Source: Solirubrobacterales bacterium
Lineage (GTDB): Bacteria > Actinomycetota > Thermoleophilia > Solirubrobacterales > 70-9
DNA length: 64,000 nucleotides
Direction: 5' to 3'
Assembly: GCA_035573435.1 (NCBI GenBank)
Contig: DATMZR010000006.1
Location: 1-64,000, forward strand
A model generated the notes under the pieces. It was not told where the DNA came from and made no database searches. It was given only the letters and a program-made list of their open reading frames with translations. Both the position numbers and the translations under genes were made by a program. Numbering within the stretch: position 1 is the first letter of the stretch; each line of letters starts with the position of its first letter. Below are positions 25,166-34,499 of this stretch, in pieces.

Positions 25166-25271
25166 AACGCGATCCTAGCCGTGCCCGCAGTACCGTGCTG
25201 GGCCACGGAGGAGTAGCCCGCCTGGCTTGGAGAACGGCGCTAAGCTCGGGGCGCCGATCGAAGCTGATCCG

Positions 25272-25694
25272 ATGAGCTCGCAGAGGATCGAAACGCACGA
25301 CGTGGACACGGTCCGCGCCGGCTACGCGCGGTGGAACTCAGGTGACATGGCGGCGCTGGCGGAGCTGTTCACCGAGGACATCGAGTACCACAACTCTCCC
25401 GAGTGGCCCGGTCAACGCACTTACCACGGGGCCGATGCCGTAATTCAATTCCTGCGGGACGAGATCGCCGAGATCATCGCCTTGCGACCGGTGGAGGTGG
25501 TGCGAACCGACGTCATCGAGGACGAGATCGTGATCGAGCTGCGGGCGCGAACCCACGGCAGGTTGAGCGGCCTCGACCTCGACGATGAGTCGCTGTTCCA
25601 TGTCGCCCAGATGCGAAACGGACGAGTCTCGCGGGTTCGCGTGTATCTGGGTCGGGAAGAGGCGACTCGCGCGGCCACGACCGGCACCGGCTGA
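25272..25694 (+). CDS. Nuclear transport factor 2-like (SnoaL-type) family protein
   Basis: A 140-residue alpha+beta cone protein (NTF2 fold). VDTVRAGYARWNSGDMAALA and ELFTEDIEYHNSPEWPGQRT are the family's first helices and strand, then YHGADAVIQFLRDEI. The fold serves as small enzymes (isomerase, cyclase) or ligand binders; no catalytic pair can be assigned with confidence. ATG 25272 is preferred; TTG 25227 would add 15 unconserved residues. It is 17 bases upstream of the MaoC gene, probably the same operon. Confidence 0.8.
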   Translation: MSSQRIETHDVDTVRAGYARWNSGDMAALAELFTEDIEYHNSPEWPGQRTYHGADAVIQFLRDEIAEIIALRPVEVVRTDVIEDEIVIELRARTHGRLSGLDLDDESLFHVAQMRNGRVSRVRVYLGREEATRAATTGTG

Positions 25695-25711
25695 CTAAGC
25701 TCCCGTTCCCC

Positions 25712-26179
25712 ATGGAGCCCGTGCAGGTGGATGGAATCGACCAGCTCAAGGAGTTGATCGGCCAGGAGCTGGGGCCGAGCGACTGGCTGGAGATCACGCA
25801 GCAGGACATCGACCGGTTCGCGGACGTCTCCCGAGACCACCAGTGGATCCACGTCGACCCGGAGCGGGCGGCGAAAGAGAGCCCCTATGGAGCGACCGTC
25901 GCCCACGGAAACCTCACCCTGTCCCTGGTCGACTCCTTTCGTCCCCAGCTGATCCAGAACCGGGGCGTCAAGATGGGGATCAACTACGGGTTCAACAAGG
26001 TCCGGTTCCCGGCCGCGGTGCCGGCCGGGACCCGGGTTCGAGCCCGCGCCGAGGTCCTCACCGTCGACGACCTCGGCGACGGCTGGTGGCAGGTCGTCAC
26101 CAAGTACACGATCGACGGCGAGCAATCAGAGAAGCCCGTCTGCGTGGCCGAGAGCGTCGGCCGGGCTCTGGTCGGCTAG
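25712..26179 (+). CDS. MaoC family (R)-specific enoyl-CoA hydratase/dehydratase
   Basis: A 155-residue single hot-dog protein. The hydratase-2 motif is present: DIDRFADVSRDHQWIHVDPE, with catalytic Asp42 and His47, followed by YGATVAHGNLTLSLVDSF. INYGFNKVRFPAAVPAGTRV is the typical second half. It adds water to trans-2-enoyl-CoA, or works in reverse, in fatty acid or polyhydroxyalkanoate metabolism. It starts 17 bases after the NTF2-like gene. The stop converges on the cupredoxin gene. Confidence 0.92.
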   Translation: MEPVQVDGIDQLKELIGQELGPSDWLEITQQDIDRFADVSRDHQWIHVDPERAAKESPYGATVAHGNLTLSLVDSFRPQLIQNRGVKMGINYGFNKVRFPAAVPAGTRVRARAEVLTVDDLGDGWWQVVTKYTIDGEQSEKPVCVAESVGRALVG

Positions 26180-26185
26180 CCGACG

Positions 26186-26620
26186 CTACTGGACCGTCAG
26201 CGTGCCCTCCATGCCTCCGGCGCGGTGTTCGTCCACGCTGCAGTAGTACGTGTAGGTGCCCGACTTCAGGTTCAGGGTCAGCGAGGAGGTGTCGTCGGTG
26301 ACCACGTCGCTGCAACCGAGCTGCTTGCCGCTGGAATCCTCCACGCACACGTCGTGACCCAGCGGAGCGGGGTTGTCGAAGTCGATGGTGGAGTTCCCCG
26401 CCTGGGCCGTGAGCGACTTCTCCTGGTAAGCCAGGGCGCCGCTTGGGTCGGCCGAGAGGCTGACGGTCGCACTACCGCCACCCCCGCCACCTCCAGCCTG
26501 GGTGGTCGTCTGGGTGTTGGTGGTCTGCGCAGTGGTTTCGTTGTCGTCTCCTCCGCCGCAGGTCGCGAGGGCCAGCGAGGCCAGGAGGCCGAACGCCACC
26601 AGGAGCACGAGCTTTCTCAT
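26186..26620 (-). CDS. Plastocyanin-like cupredoxin lipoprotein
   Basis: A 144-residue secreted blue-copper protein. MRKLVLLVAFGLLASLALATC is a signal peptide with an atypical lipobox (LATC, Thr before Cys21), then a Thr/Gln/Gly-rich linker. The cupredoxin domain has a type 1 copper site: His in PLGHDVCVED, then Cys, His and Met in YYCSVDEHRAGGMEGTLTV. A second pair of cysteines (CVED, LGCSDVV) could form a disulfide. ATG 26620 is used because it starts the signal peptide; the frame extends to 26671 without conserved content. Electron-transfer role is expected; the partner is unknown. Confidence 0.88.
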   Translation of the reverse strand: MRKLVLLVAFGLLASLALATCGGGDDNETTAQTTNTQTTTQAGGGGGGGSATVSLSADPSGALAYQEKSLTAQAGNSTIDFDNPAPLGHDVCVEDSSGKQLGCSDVVTDDTSSLTLNLKSGTYTYYCSVDEHRAGGMEGTLTVQ

Positions 26621-26667
26621 TCGGAAGCCTCCATTCGTGGGTCGGGGCGAGTCTATCCGTCGTGGCC

Positions 26668-27495
26668 TCAACGTCCCGTAAACGTCGCCTGGCGTCCGTC
26701 GAGGAACGCCGTGACCCCCTCGCGCAGGTCCTCGGTCGCCATGCTGTCGGCGATTCCGTGGCGCTCGACCTGGAGATGGTCGGCGAGCGTGTTGTCGAGG
26801 CTCTGTCCGATCAGCACCTTCGACATTCGCACGTAGTGGGGTGCCTTAGCGGCCAGCTCCTCCGCCCGCTCCCTCGCAACGTCCATCAACCGGTCCGCCG
26901 GCACGACCTCCGAGACGATGCCCTCGTCGCGCGCTTGTTCGGCGTTCAGCAGCGGATCGTGGAGCAGGAGCTCCAACGCCCTGGCCTGTCCGACCACGCG
27001 CGGCAGGAAGTAGGTCATGCCACCGTCGGGCGAGGCCCCTATCCGCCCGTAGGCGCAAACGAAAGCCGCGGAATCCGAGGCGATCCTGGTGTCGCACATC
27101 AAGGCCAGCGAGAAGCCCGCGCCCGCGGCTACGCCGTTGACCGCGGCGACCACGGGATAGGGGATGCGGCGGAAGTCGACAATCGCCTGATGCAGCACGT
27201 CGGCGCCCCGGCGCACGTCGGCCGACAAATAGGCACCGGACTCCTCGAGCCCGCGCTTGAACCAGTTCACGTCGCCCCCGGCCGAGAACGCTCGTCCCTC
27301 GCCCGTGACGATGAGGGCCCGGAGCTGGGCGCGGTCGGCGAGCCAGCCGGCCGCCGTGACTAGTTCCGCGATCAGCTCGGGGCTCATGGCGTTCAAGACC
27401 TTGGGGCGGTCGAGCGTCAGGGTGCCGATCACTCCGTCGATCTCCAGGCGGAGATTCTTCAGCTCGGGTGGGCTCGGGGCGGTGGTGGTGCTCAT
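26668..27495 (-). CDS. Enoyl-CoA hydratase/isomerase (crotonase) family protein
   Basis: A 275-residue crotonase. The oxyanion-hole strands are visible: RAFSAGGDVNWFKRG and AAVNGVAAGAGFSLALMCDT. The second acidic position is Asp in GASPDGGMTYFLPR, and the usual hydratase Glu is not obvious, so an isomerase or a different CoA reaction is possible. The C-terminal trimerisation helices (TEDLREGVTAFLDGRQATFT) are standard. It is divergent from uvrC, with 55 bases between, and lies upstream of the cupredoxin gene on the same strand. Confidence 0.92.
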   Translation of the reverse strand: MSTTTAPSPPELKNLRLEIDGVIGTLTLDRPKVLNAMSPELIAELVTAAGWLADRAQLRALIVTGEGRAFSAGGDVNWFKRGLEESGAYLSADVRRGADVLHQAIVDFRRIPYPVVAAVNGVAAGAGFSLALMCDTRIASDSAAFVCAYGRIGASPDGGMTYFLPRVVGQARALELLLHDPLLNAEQARDEGIVSEVVPADRLMDVARERAEELAAKAPHYVRMSKVLIGQSLDNTLADHLQVERHGIADSMATEDLREGVTAFLDGRQATFTGR

Positions 27496-27550
27496 CGTCT
27501 ACTCCCTGGTTCGCATTTGGCCAGCGGGGCGGGAGCCTAACCTTGTTGTG

Positions 27551-29542
27551 ATGGCGAAGCGAAGTGCCTCAGACCCCGCCGCGCCCGGACGAATCCGAGC
27601 AAGCTCGGATCACCGGTCGCCTTCGGCTCCCTGGGAGGACGCGGCGGGCCTTGATGCCCAACGAAAGCGGCTACCCGACCAACCGGGCGTGTACGTCTTC
27701 AAGGATGCCGACGGCGGGGTCCTGTACGTGGGCAAGGCGCTGTCGATCCGCAAGCGCGTCGCCTCGCACTTCTCCGGGCCCCACCGCGGCGGTCTGGGGT
27801 TCATCGACCAGGTCGCGTCGATCGACTTCCTGGTCACCGAGACGGAGGCCGACGCATTGCTCGCCGAACAGCAGTTCATCAAGCGCCATCGACCCCGCTT
27901 CAACATCCGCCTCCGGGACGACAAGTCCTATCCGTACATAGGGGTGAGCCTGGACGAGGAGTATCCGCGCGTGTACTTCACGCGCGAGCGCCACCGTTCG
28001 GGGCGGGTGTACTTCGGCCCATTCTCGAGCGCGCGCCGAGTTCGCGAAACGCTCGACCTGCTCGGCAAGCTGTTCCAGTACCGGACCTGCGAGGGGCCGG
28101 AGCCGGGACGGCGCTCGGGCGTTCCGTGCCTCGACTACTACATCAAGCGCTGCCAGGCGCCGTGCGTGGGCTACATCGACCGCGAGGAGTACCGGCGCAA
28201 TATCGAAGCGATCATCGACTTTCTCTCGGGCCGCTACCGCGACGTCGAGCGGGACCTGGAGCGCAAGATGGCGGAGGCCGCGGCCCACGAGGAGTTCGAG
28301 CGGGCGGCGATCTACCGCGACCGCCTGGATGCAGTTCGCTCGCTGATGCAACGGCGGAGTGTTGCCGGGGAGTCGCTGGAGACGGCCGACCTGATCGCGG
28401 TGGCAACCGACGGGCCCGCCGCCAACGCCCAGGTGTTCCAGGTCCGGGACGGCGTGCTTGCCGAGCGCCATGGCTTCTATCTCGCCAACGAGGGCGAGCG
28501 GGGCGAGGGCGAGGTGACCGAGGAGTTCGCCGCCCAGTACTACTCCGCGGTGCCCGCGGTGCCCCGGCTCGTGGTGGTTGGACCCGCGCTGCGGGATCGC
28601 GCCGAGTTGCTGGCCCAGGCGCTGTCGAGCCGTCGCGGCGGCCCGGTCGAGGTGCGCGTCGCCGAACGCGGCGAGAAGCGGCGGCTGCGGGAGCTGGCCG
28701 AGCGAAACGCCCGCCTCGCTCTCGCCCAGGACAAGCTGAGGGCCGAGCGGCGGCGCCAGCAGCGGGTGGACGCGCTCGCAGCCCTGCGCGAGGCCTTGGA
28801 CCTGGAGTCGCTGCCCGTCAGGATCGAGGGGTACGACGTCTCGAATCTGGGCCCCGAGCATACGGTGGCCTCGATGGTCGTGTTCGAGGGTGGAGCGCCG
28901 AAGAAGTCCGACTACCGCCGCTTCAAAGTTCGAGGCGATCGTGCTGCCAGAGACCCCGCCGCGCCCGGACGCGAAGCCGAGGACGCGGCGGGCCCTGACG
29001 ATTTCAGCTCCGTCGAGGAGATCCTGGCGCGGCGAACCGCCCGCCTGCTCGAGCAAGGGGATCGCTCGCCCCACGATCCCGAACGCGATGAGGCCTTCGC
29101 CGCGCTCCCGGACCTGATCCTGATCGACGGCGGCAAGGGACAGCTATCGGCGGGCATGCGGGCTCTCGGCCCACTGGTCGAGCGCGGTACGGCGGTGGTC
29201 GGGCTTGCGAAGCGAATCGAGGAGGTATTCGTGCCCGGGCGCTCCGACCCGGTGCCTGTGCCGCCCGATTCCGAGGCCCTTCGCCTGCTCCAGCGGGTGC
29301 GCGACGAGGCGCACCGTTTCGCGCTCGACTTTCACCGGCAGCGCAGGGACAAGCAGGTGACCCGGTCCCTGCTCGACGACCTGCCCGGCGTCGGCCCCGT
29401 GCGGAAGCGTGCTCTGCTCGCGCACTTCGGCTCGCCCGATCGCCTGGTGACGGCAAGCCGGGAGGAGCTGGAGGCGGTGCCGGGCATCCCGGGCAAGCTG
29501 GCCCGCGAAATCCACCGGCAGTTGCACAAGGCGGGTAGATGA
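27551..29542 (+). CDS. uvrC: UvrABC excinuclease subunit C
   Basis: A 663-residue nuclease subunit that makes both incisions in nucleotide excision repair. The GIY-YIG domain is QPGVYVFKDADGGVLYVGKA to about residue 115. The UVR motif region is HEEFERAAIYRDRLDAVRSL, the RNase H-like domain includes GYDVSNLGPEHTVASMVVFE and PDLILIDGGKGQLSAGMRAL, and two helix-hairpin-helix motifs (LDDLPGVGPVRKRALLAHFG, EELEAVPGIPGKLAREIHRQ) end the protein. Two copies of a palindromic element are inserted in frame: one in the N-terminal extension (residues 8-33) and one near 463-483, where most UvrC proteins have only a few residues. ATG 27551 is used. rapZ overlaps the stop. Confidence 0.96.
   Translation: MAKRSASDPAAPGRIRASSDHRSPSAPWEDAAGLDAQRKRLPDQPGVYVFKDADGGVLYVGKALSIRKRVASHFSGPHRGGLGFIDQVASIDFLVTETEADALLAEQQFIKRHRPRFNIRLRDDKSYPYIGVSLDEEYPRVYFTRERHRSGRVYFGPFSSARRVRETLDLLGKLFQYRTCEGPEPGRRSGVPCLDYYIKRCQAPCVGYIDREEYRRNIEAIIDFLSGRYRDVERDLERKMAEAAAHEEFERAAIYRDRLDAVRSLMQRRSVAGESLETADLIAVATDGPAANAQVFQVRDGVLAERHGFYLANEGERGEGEVTEEFAAQYYSAVPAVPRLVVVGPALRDRAELLAQALSSRRGGPVEVRVAERGEKRRLRELAERNARLALAQDKLRAERRRQQRVDALAALREALDLESLPVRIEGYDVSNLGPEHTVASMVVFEGGAPKKSDYRRFKVRGDRAARDPAAPGREAEDAAGPDDFSSVEEILARRTARLLEQGDRSPHDPERDEAFAALPDLILIDGGKGQLSAGMRALGPLVERGTAVVGLAKRIEEVFVPGRSDPVPVPPDSEALRLLQRVRDEAHRFALDFHRQRRDKQVTRSLLDDLPGVGPVRKRALLAHFGSPDRLVTASREELEAVPGIPGKLAREIHRQLHKAGR
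27571..27654 (+). repeat. Palindromic element inside uvrC, copy 1
   Basis: The 5' arm GACCCCGCCGCGCCCGGACG (27572-27591) and 3' arm GGACGCGGCGGGCC (27637-27650) are shared with copy 2. CCCGCCGCG pairs with CGCGGCGGG. The interior holds another perfect palindrome, ATCCGAGC-AA-GCTCGGAT. The element is translated as part of the UvrC N-terminal extension. Confidence 0.7.
28951..28998 (+). repeat. Palindromic element inside uvrC, copy 2
   Basis: Starts with the same 21 bases as copy 1 (28951-28971) and ends with the same GGACGCGGCGGGCC (28981-28994), with a shorter interior. It encodes RDPAAPGREAEDAAGPDD within the RNase H-like half of UvrC, in the same reading phase as copy 1 (DPAAPGR...EDAAG). 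Confidence 0.7.
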
Positions 29543-30429
29543 TGAGCACCGACGACGCGCCGGCCGTTGACCTGGTCGTGATCACGGGGTACTCCGGGGC
29601 CGGGAAGTCCGAGGCGATCGCCGCCTTTGAGGACGGGGGCTATTTCTGTGTCGACAATCTGCCGCCGCGGATGATGAGCGCCCTCGGCGAGCTGTTCCAC
29701 CACGAGGGCAGCCGCGTGCGCCGGGCCGCGATCGTCTCCGACGTGCGGGGCGGCGACTACTTCGAGGAGCTCGTCGAGGTGCTGGGTGAGCTCGAGCAGA
29801 CGGGGCTCGATCCGACCGTCCTCTTCCTGGAGGCCGACGAGGAGACCCTGCTCGACCGCTTCAAGGAGACGCGCCGGCGCCATCCGCTGGCTCCCAACGG
29901 CCGGGTGCTGGAGGGCATCCGCGCCGAGCGCGAGGTGCTGGGCCCGCTGCGCGAGCGAGCCGACGTGGTCATGGACACCACTGGCCTCACGGGGGCGATG
30001 CTGCGCCGCCGTGTCGTCACCGAGCTTCTAGGGCCGAAGGGGGCCCGCGGCAAGCTCGCCCTGACGATCATCACCTTCGGCTTCAAGAACGGCCCCCCGC
30101 GCGAGGCCGACCTGCTGCTTGACGTTCGCTTCCTGCCGAACCCGCACTACCGCGAGGACCTGCGCCCTCTCACCGGCCTCGATTCGAAGGTGATCGAGCA
30201 CGTGGAGGCCGGCGAGCTGGCGCACGAGTTCTACGATCGGCTCTTCCCCCTCTTGGACTTCGTCCTGCCCGCCTACGTGACCGAAGGCAAGACCCACCTG
30301 ACGATCGCGATCGGCTGCACGGGCGGGCGGCATCGCTCGGTCACGGTCGCCGACCGCATCGCCAGACACCTGGCGGAGCACGAGGACGTCTCGCTCCGCA
30401 TCGTCCACAGGGACGTTGAGCTCCACTGA
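29539..30429 (+). CDS. rapZ: RNase adapter protein RapZ (YvcJ family)
   Basis: A 296-residue nucleotide-binding protein. TGYSGAGKSEAIAAFEDGGY holds the Walker A loop, FCVDNLPPRMM follows, and the C-terminal domain has FKNGPPREADLLLDVRFLPN and IGCTGGRHRSVTVADRIARH, conserved in all RapZ proteins. In Gammaproteobacteria it targets GlmZ RNA and controls GlmS; in Gram-positives the RNA role is unproven and it may sense UDP-GlcNAc. ATG 29539 overlaps the uvrC stop (ATGA), so translation is coupled. The genes expected next in Actinobacteria (yvcK, whiA) are not here. Confidence 0.95.
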   Translation: MMSTDDAPAVDLVVITGYSGAGKSEAIAAFEDGGYFCVDNLPPRMMSALGELFHHEGSRVRRAAIVSDVRGGDYFEELVEVLGELEQTGLDPTVLFLEADEETLLDRFKETRRRHPLAPNGRVLEGIRAEREVLGPLRERADVVMDTTGLTGAMLRRRVVTELLGPKGARGKLALTIITFGFKNGPPREADLLLDVRFLPNPHYREDLRPLTGLDSKVIEHVEAGELAHEFYDRLFPLLDFVLPAYVTEGKTHLTIAIGCTGGRHRSVTVADRIARHLAEHEDVSLRIVHRDVELH

Positions 30430-30479
30430 ACACAGAAGGTCCGTGGCCGCGGGCCCGGCCCGGCTTCATAATCCGCCGG

Positions 30480-31400
30480 ATGCCCCAGCCGGTGATCTCA
30501 GTCGCGAGCCTGCGCAAGTCCTACGGCGATGTGGAGGCCGTGCGCGGCATAGACCTGGAGGTCGCCGAGGGCGAGATCTTCGCCTTCCTGGGGCCGAATG
30601 GAGCGGGGAAGACGACCACGGTCGAGATCCTCGAGGGCTACCGCGGCCGCAACGGTGGCGAGGTCACGGTGCTCGGCGCAGATCCGGCTCGCGTCGATCG
30701 CGTGTGGCGCGAGCGCATCGGGATCGTGCTCCAGGAAGGCAAGATGCACCCGGAGCTCACCGTGCGGGAGTCGCTCGAGCTGTTCGCCGGCTATTACCGC
30801 CACCCGCGCGGGGTCACGGACACGATCGACCTCACCGGCCTGACGGAGAAGGCCGACGATCGTGTAGGGCGTCTCTCCGGTGGTCAGCAGCGGCGGCTCG
30901 ACGTGGCGCTGGCCCTGATCGGCGACCCCGAGCTGCTGTTCCTGGACGAGCCGACGACGGGCTTCGACCCCTCGGCGCGCCGCCGGGCGTGGGAGATGGT
31001 GGCGAGCCTGCGCGACCTCGGCAAGACCGTGTTCCTGACCACCCATTACATGGAGGAGGCGCAGAAACTGGCAGACCGCGTGGCGATCATCGCCCACGGC
31101 CGGATCGTGGCGCAGGGCTCGCCCGGTGAGCTGGGCGGTCGGGCGAGCGCCGGGGTGCGGATCAGCTTCCAGCTGCCGGCCGGGGTCGCCGGCACCGAGC
31201 TTCCGGAGCGGCTTGCGGCGGCGGTCGGCAACGGTGAGGTCAGCCTGCAGGCGGAAGATCCCGTCCCCGTCCTCCACGAGCTCACCGCCTGGGCGCTGGA
31301 CCGACGCATCCCGCTCGCCGGGCTCGAGGTCAGGCGCCCCAGCCTGGAGGACGTGTACCTGGAGCTGACCGCCGACGAACGCGAGGGGGTGCCGGAGTGA
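30480..31400 (+). CDS. ABC transporter ATP-binding protein (ABC-2 exporter type)
   Basis: A 306-residue ATPase. Walker A is FLGPNGAGKTTTVEILEGYR, the Q-loop is VLQEGKMHPELT, the signature is LSGGQQRRLDVALALIGDPE, Walker B is LLFLDEPTTGFDPSARR, and the switch histidine is in FLTTHYMEEAQ. The C-terminal 90 residues (RISFQLPAGVAGTELPERLA) form the regulatory domain typical of drug and lipid exporters (DrrA/CcmA-like). It overlaps its permease gene by 4 bases. The substrate cannot be told from sequence. Confidence 0.95.
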   Translation: MPQPVISVASLRKSYGDVEAVRGIDLEVAEGEIFAFLGPNGAGKTTTVEILEGYRGRNGGEVTVLGADPARVDRVWRERIGIVLQEGKMHPELTVRESLELFAGYYRHPRGVTDTIDLTGLTEKADDRVGRLSGGQQRRLDVALALIGDPELLFLDEPTTGFDPSARRRAWEMVASLRDLGKTVFLTTHYMEEAQKLADRVAIIAHGRIVAQGSPGELGGRASAGVRISFQLPAGVAGTELPERLAAAVGNGEVSLQAEDPVPVLHELTAWALDRRIPLAGLEVRRPSLEDVYLELTADEREGVPE

Positions 31401-32173
31401 GCGGGTTCGCGCTCGTGCTGCACGAGTTCCGGTTCGACCAGAAGACCTTCTGGCGCAACCCGGCGTCCGTGTTCTTCACGGTGATGCTGCCGGTGATCTT
31501 CCTGCTGATCTTCGCGACGATCTTCGGCAACGACCACATCGATGAGCTCGGCGGCGTCAAGACCACCACGTACTACGTGCCGGCGATCATCACGCTTGCA
31601 GTGGTCTCCGCCACGATGCAGAGCCTGGCGATCTCGCTCACCGTCGACCGCGAGAACGGTCTCTTGAAGCGGGCCCGGGGCACGCCCCTGCCGAGCCGGG
31701 TCTTCATCGCCGGCCGGATCGGCAACTCGATCATCGTCTCGGTCTTGATGCTGATCGTCCTGTCGGCGCTGGGGTGGGCCCTCTACGGAGTCGAGATTCC
31801 CTGGGACCGGCTTCCCGCTGTGCTGGTGACGCTCGCCGTCGGCGCGGCCGCTTTCTCCTGTCTCGGGATTGCGCTCACAGCCGCGATTCCGTCGGAGGAT
31901 GCTGCCGCGCCGGTCACGAACGTGGCGGTCCTGCCCCTGTACTTCCTCTCAGGCGTCTTCATCCCCGAAAGCGAGATTCCGAGCGGCGTTCTCCATGTGG
32001 CCGACGTGTTCCCGATTCGCCACTTCTTCGAAGCGTTCTTCGCCGCCTGGGACCCAAGCACCGTCGGGGCCGGATTCGAGTGGGGTCATCTGGCGGTGGT
32101 CGGCATCTGGGGCCTCGCCGGCCTCGCGATCGCTGTTCGGACCTTCCGCTGGACGCCACGGGCGGGGCACTAG
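31397..32173 (+). CDS. ABC-2 type transporter permease
   Basis: A 258-residue membrane protein with six predicted helices. KTFWRNPASVFFTVMLPVIF is the amphipathic elbow and first helix. VSATMQSLAISLTVDRENGL and KRARGTPLPSRVFIAGRI are the ABC-2 signature region, and LPLYFLSGVFIPESEIPSGV lies before the last helices. GTG 31397 overlaps the ATPase stop (GTGA). With the upstream ATPase it makes a complete homodimeric exporter. Confidence 0.93.
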   Translation: MSGFALVLHEFRFDQKTFWRNPASVFFTVMLPVIFLLIFATIFGNDHIDELGGVKTTTYYVPAIITLAVVSATMQSLAISLTVDRENGLLKRARGTPLPSRVFIAGRIGNSIIVSVLMLIVLSALGWALYGVEIPWDRLPAVLVTLAVGAAAFSCLGIALTAAIPSEDAAAPVTNVAVLPLYFLSGVFIPESEIPSGVLHVADVFPIRHFFEAFFAAWDPSTVGAGFEWGHLAVVGIWGLAGLAIAVRTFRWTPRAGH

Positions 32174-32187
32174 GCTTCAGGGCGTGA

Positions 32188-33252
<1,065 letters not shown>

Positions 33253-33284
33253 CAGCTCGCCACCCGCCGGTATCGGCCGAGCCA

Positions 33285-34499
33285 GTGAGCGCGAAGACGT
33301 TCGCCAAGGCGAGCGTGCGCGATGCCCCCGTGGGGGGCAGGCGCGTCTTGGTTCGCGTCGACTTCAACGTTCCGCTGGCCGACGGCAAGGTCGAGGACGA
33401 TGCGCGGATCCGCGCCGCGCTTCCGACCATCCGGCTGCTCCGCGAGCGCGGTGCGGCGCTGGTGCTCGTTTCGCACCTCGGACGGCCGAAGGCGGTCGAT
33501 CCCTCTTTCTCGATGGCTCCGGTCGCCGGACGCCTGGGCGCGCTGCTCGGCGAAGTGGTCAGCCTTGCGCCCGCGGTGACGGGCCCCGACGTGGAGGGTC
33601 TGGCGCGACGGCTCCAGGCCGGGGAGGTGCTGATGCTCGAGAACAGCCGCTTCGAGCCCGGCGAGACGAGCAACGATCCGGAGCTGGCGCGCCGGCTGGC
33701 GGCGCTGGCCGAGCTGTACGTGGACGACGCCTTCGGTGCCGCCCATCGCGCCCACGCGACCACCGAGGGCGTGGCACATCTGCTCCCCGCCTATGCGGGT
33801 CTCCTCCTCGAGCGCGAGGTCCGCGAGCTGACCGCCGTACGAGACGATCCCGCCCGGCCCCTCTGCGTGGTGCTCGGCGGTGCCAAGGTAAGCGACAAGA
33901 TCGGCGTCATCGAGCGGTTCCTGGAGACCGCGGACCGGATCCTGATTGGGGGCGCGATGTGCTTCACCTTCTTCTCGGCTCAGGGAATCGCCACCGGCGA
34001 CTCCATGGTGGAGGAGGGCGGAATCGAGCTCGCCGGCAGGATCCTGGAGCGCGTCCGGGCGTCATCGTGCGAGCTCGCCCTTCCGGTCGACCTCGTGCTC
34101 GGCCGTGAGCTCTCCGGCGATACCGAGCGCCGTGAGCTCGACGGTGTGGCGGTGCCCGACGGCTGGATGGGCCTGGACATCGGTCCGCGCACCGGGCGTG
34201 AGTACGCTGCCGCGACCGCCCCTGCCGGAACCGTCTTCTGGAACGGGCCCATGGGCGTCTTCGAGCTGGAGCCGTTCGCAGCCGGAACCCGCGCAGTGGC
34301 CGAGGCCGTGGCGGCCGCCGGCGGGATGACCGTGGTCGGGGGCGGCGACTCGGCTGCCGCGCTCGCGTCCTTCGGGCTTGCGGACCGGGTCGATTGGGTC
34401 TCGACCGGAGGCGGGGCCTCGCTGGAGCTCATGGAGGGGCGGAAGCTGCCGGGGGTGGAGGCGCTGATGGACGCGTCCGAGGTGGCCGCCGATGGCTGA
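33285..34499 (+). CDS. pgk: Phosphoglycerate kinase
   Basis: A 404-residue ATP-generating glycolytic enzyme. RRVLVRVDFNVPLADGKVED is the substrate motif, then LVSHLGRPKAVDPSFSM, VDDAFGAAHRAHATTEGVA, and in the C-terminal nucleotide domain VVLGGAKVSDKIGVIERFLE, FWNGPMGVFELEPFAAGTRA and VVGGGDSAAALASFG. GTG 33285 gives the normal N-terminus; the frame is open much further upstream within gap and that part is not real. It follows gap by 32 bases and overlaps tpiA by 8 bases. Confidence 0.97.
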   Translation: MSAKTFAKASVRDAPVGGRRVLVRVDFNVPLADGKVEDDARIRAALPTIRLLRERGAALVLVSHLGRPKAVDPSFSMAPVAGRLGALLGEVVSLAPAVTGPDVEGLARRLQAGEVLMLENSRFEPGETSNDPELARRLAALAELYVDDAFGAAHRAHATTEGVAHLLPAYAGLLLEREVRELTAVRDDPARPLCVVLGGAKVSDKIGVIERFLETADRILIGGAMCFTFFSAQGIATGDSMVEEGGIELAGRILERVRASSCELALPVDLVLGRELSGDTERRELDGVAVPDGWMGLDIGPRTGREYAAATAPAGTVFWNGPMGVFELEPFAAGTRAVAEAVAAAGGMTVVGGGDSAAALASFGLADRVDWVSTGGGASLELMEGRKLPGVEALMDASEVAADG

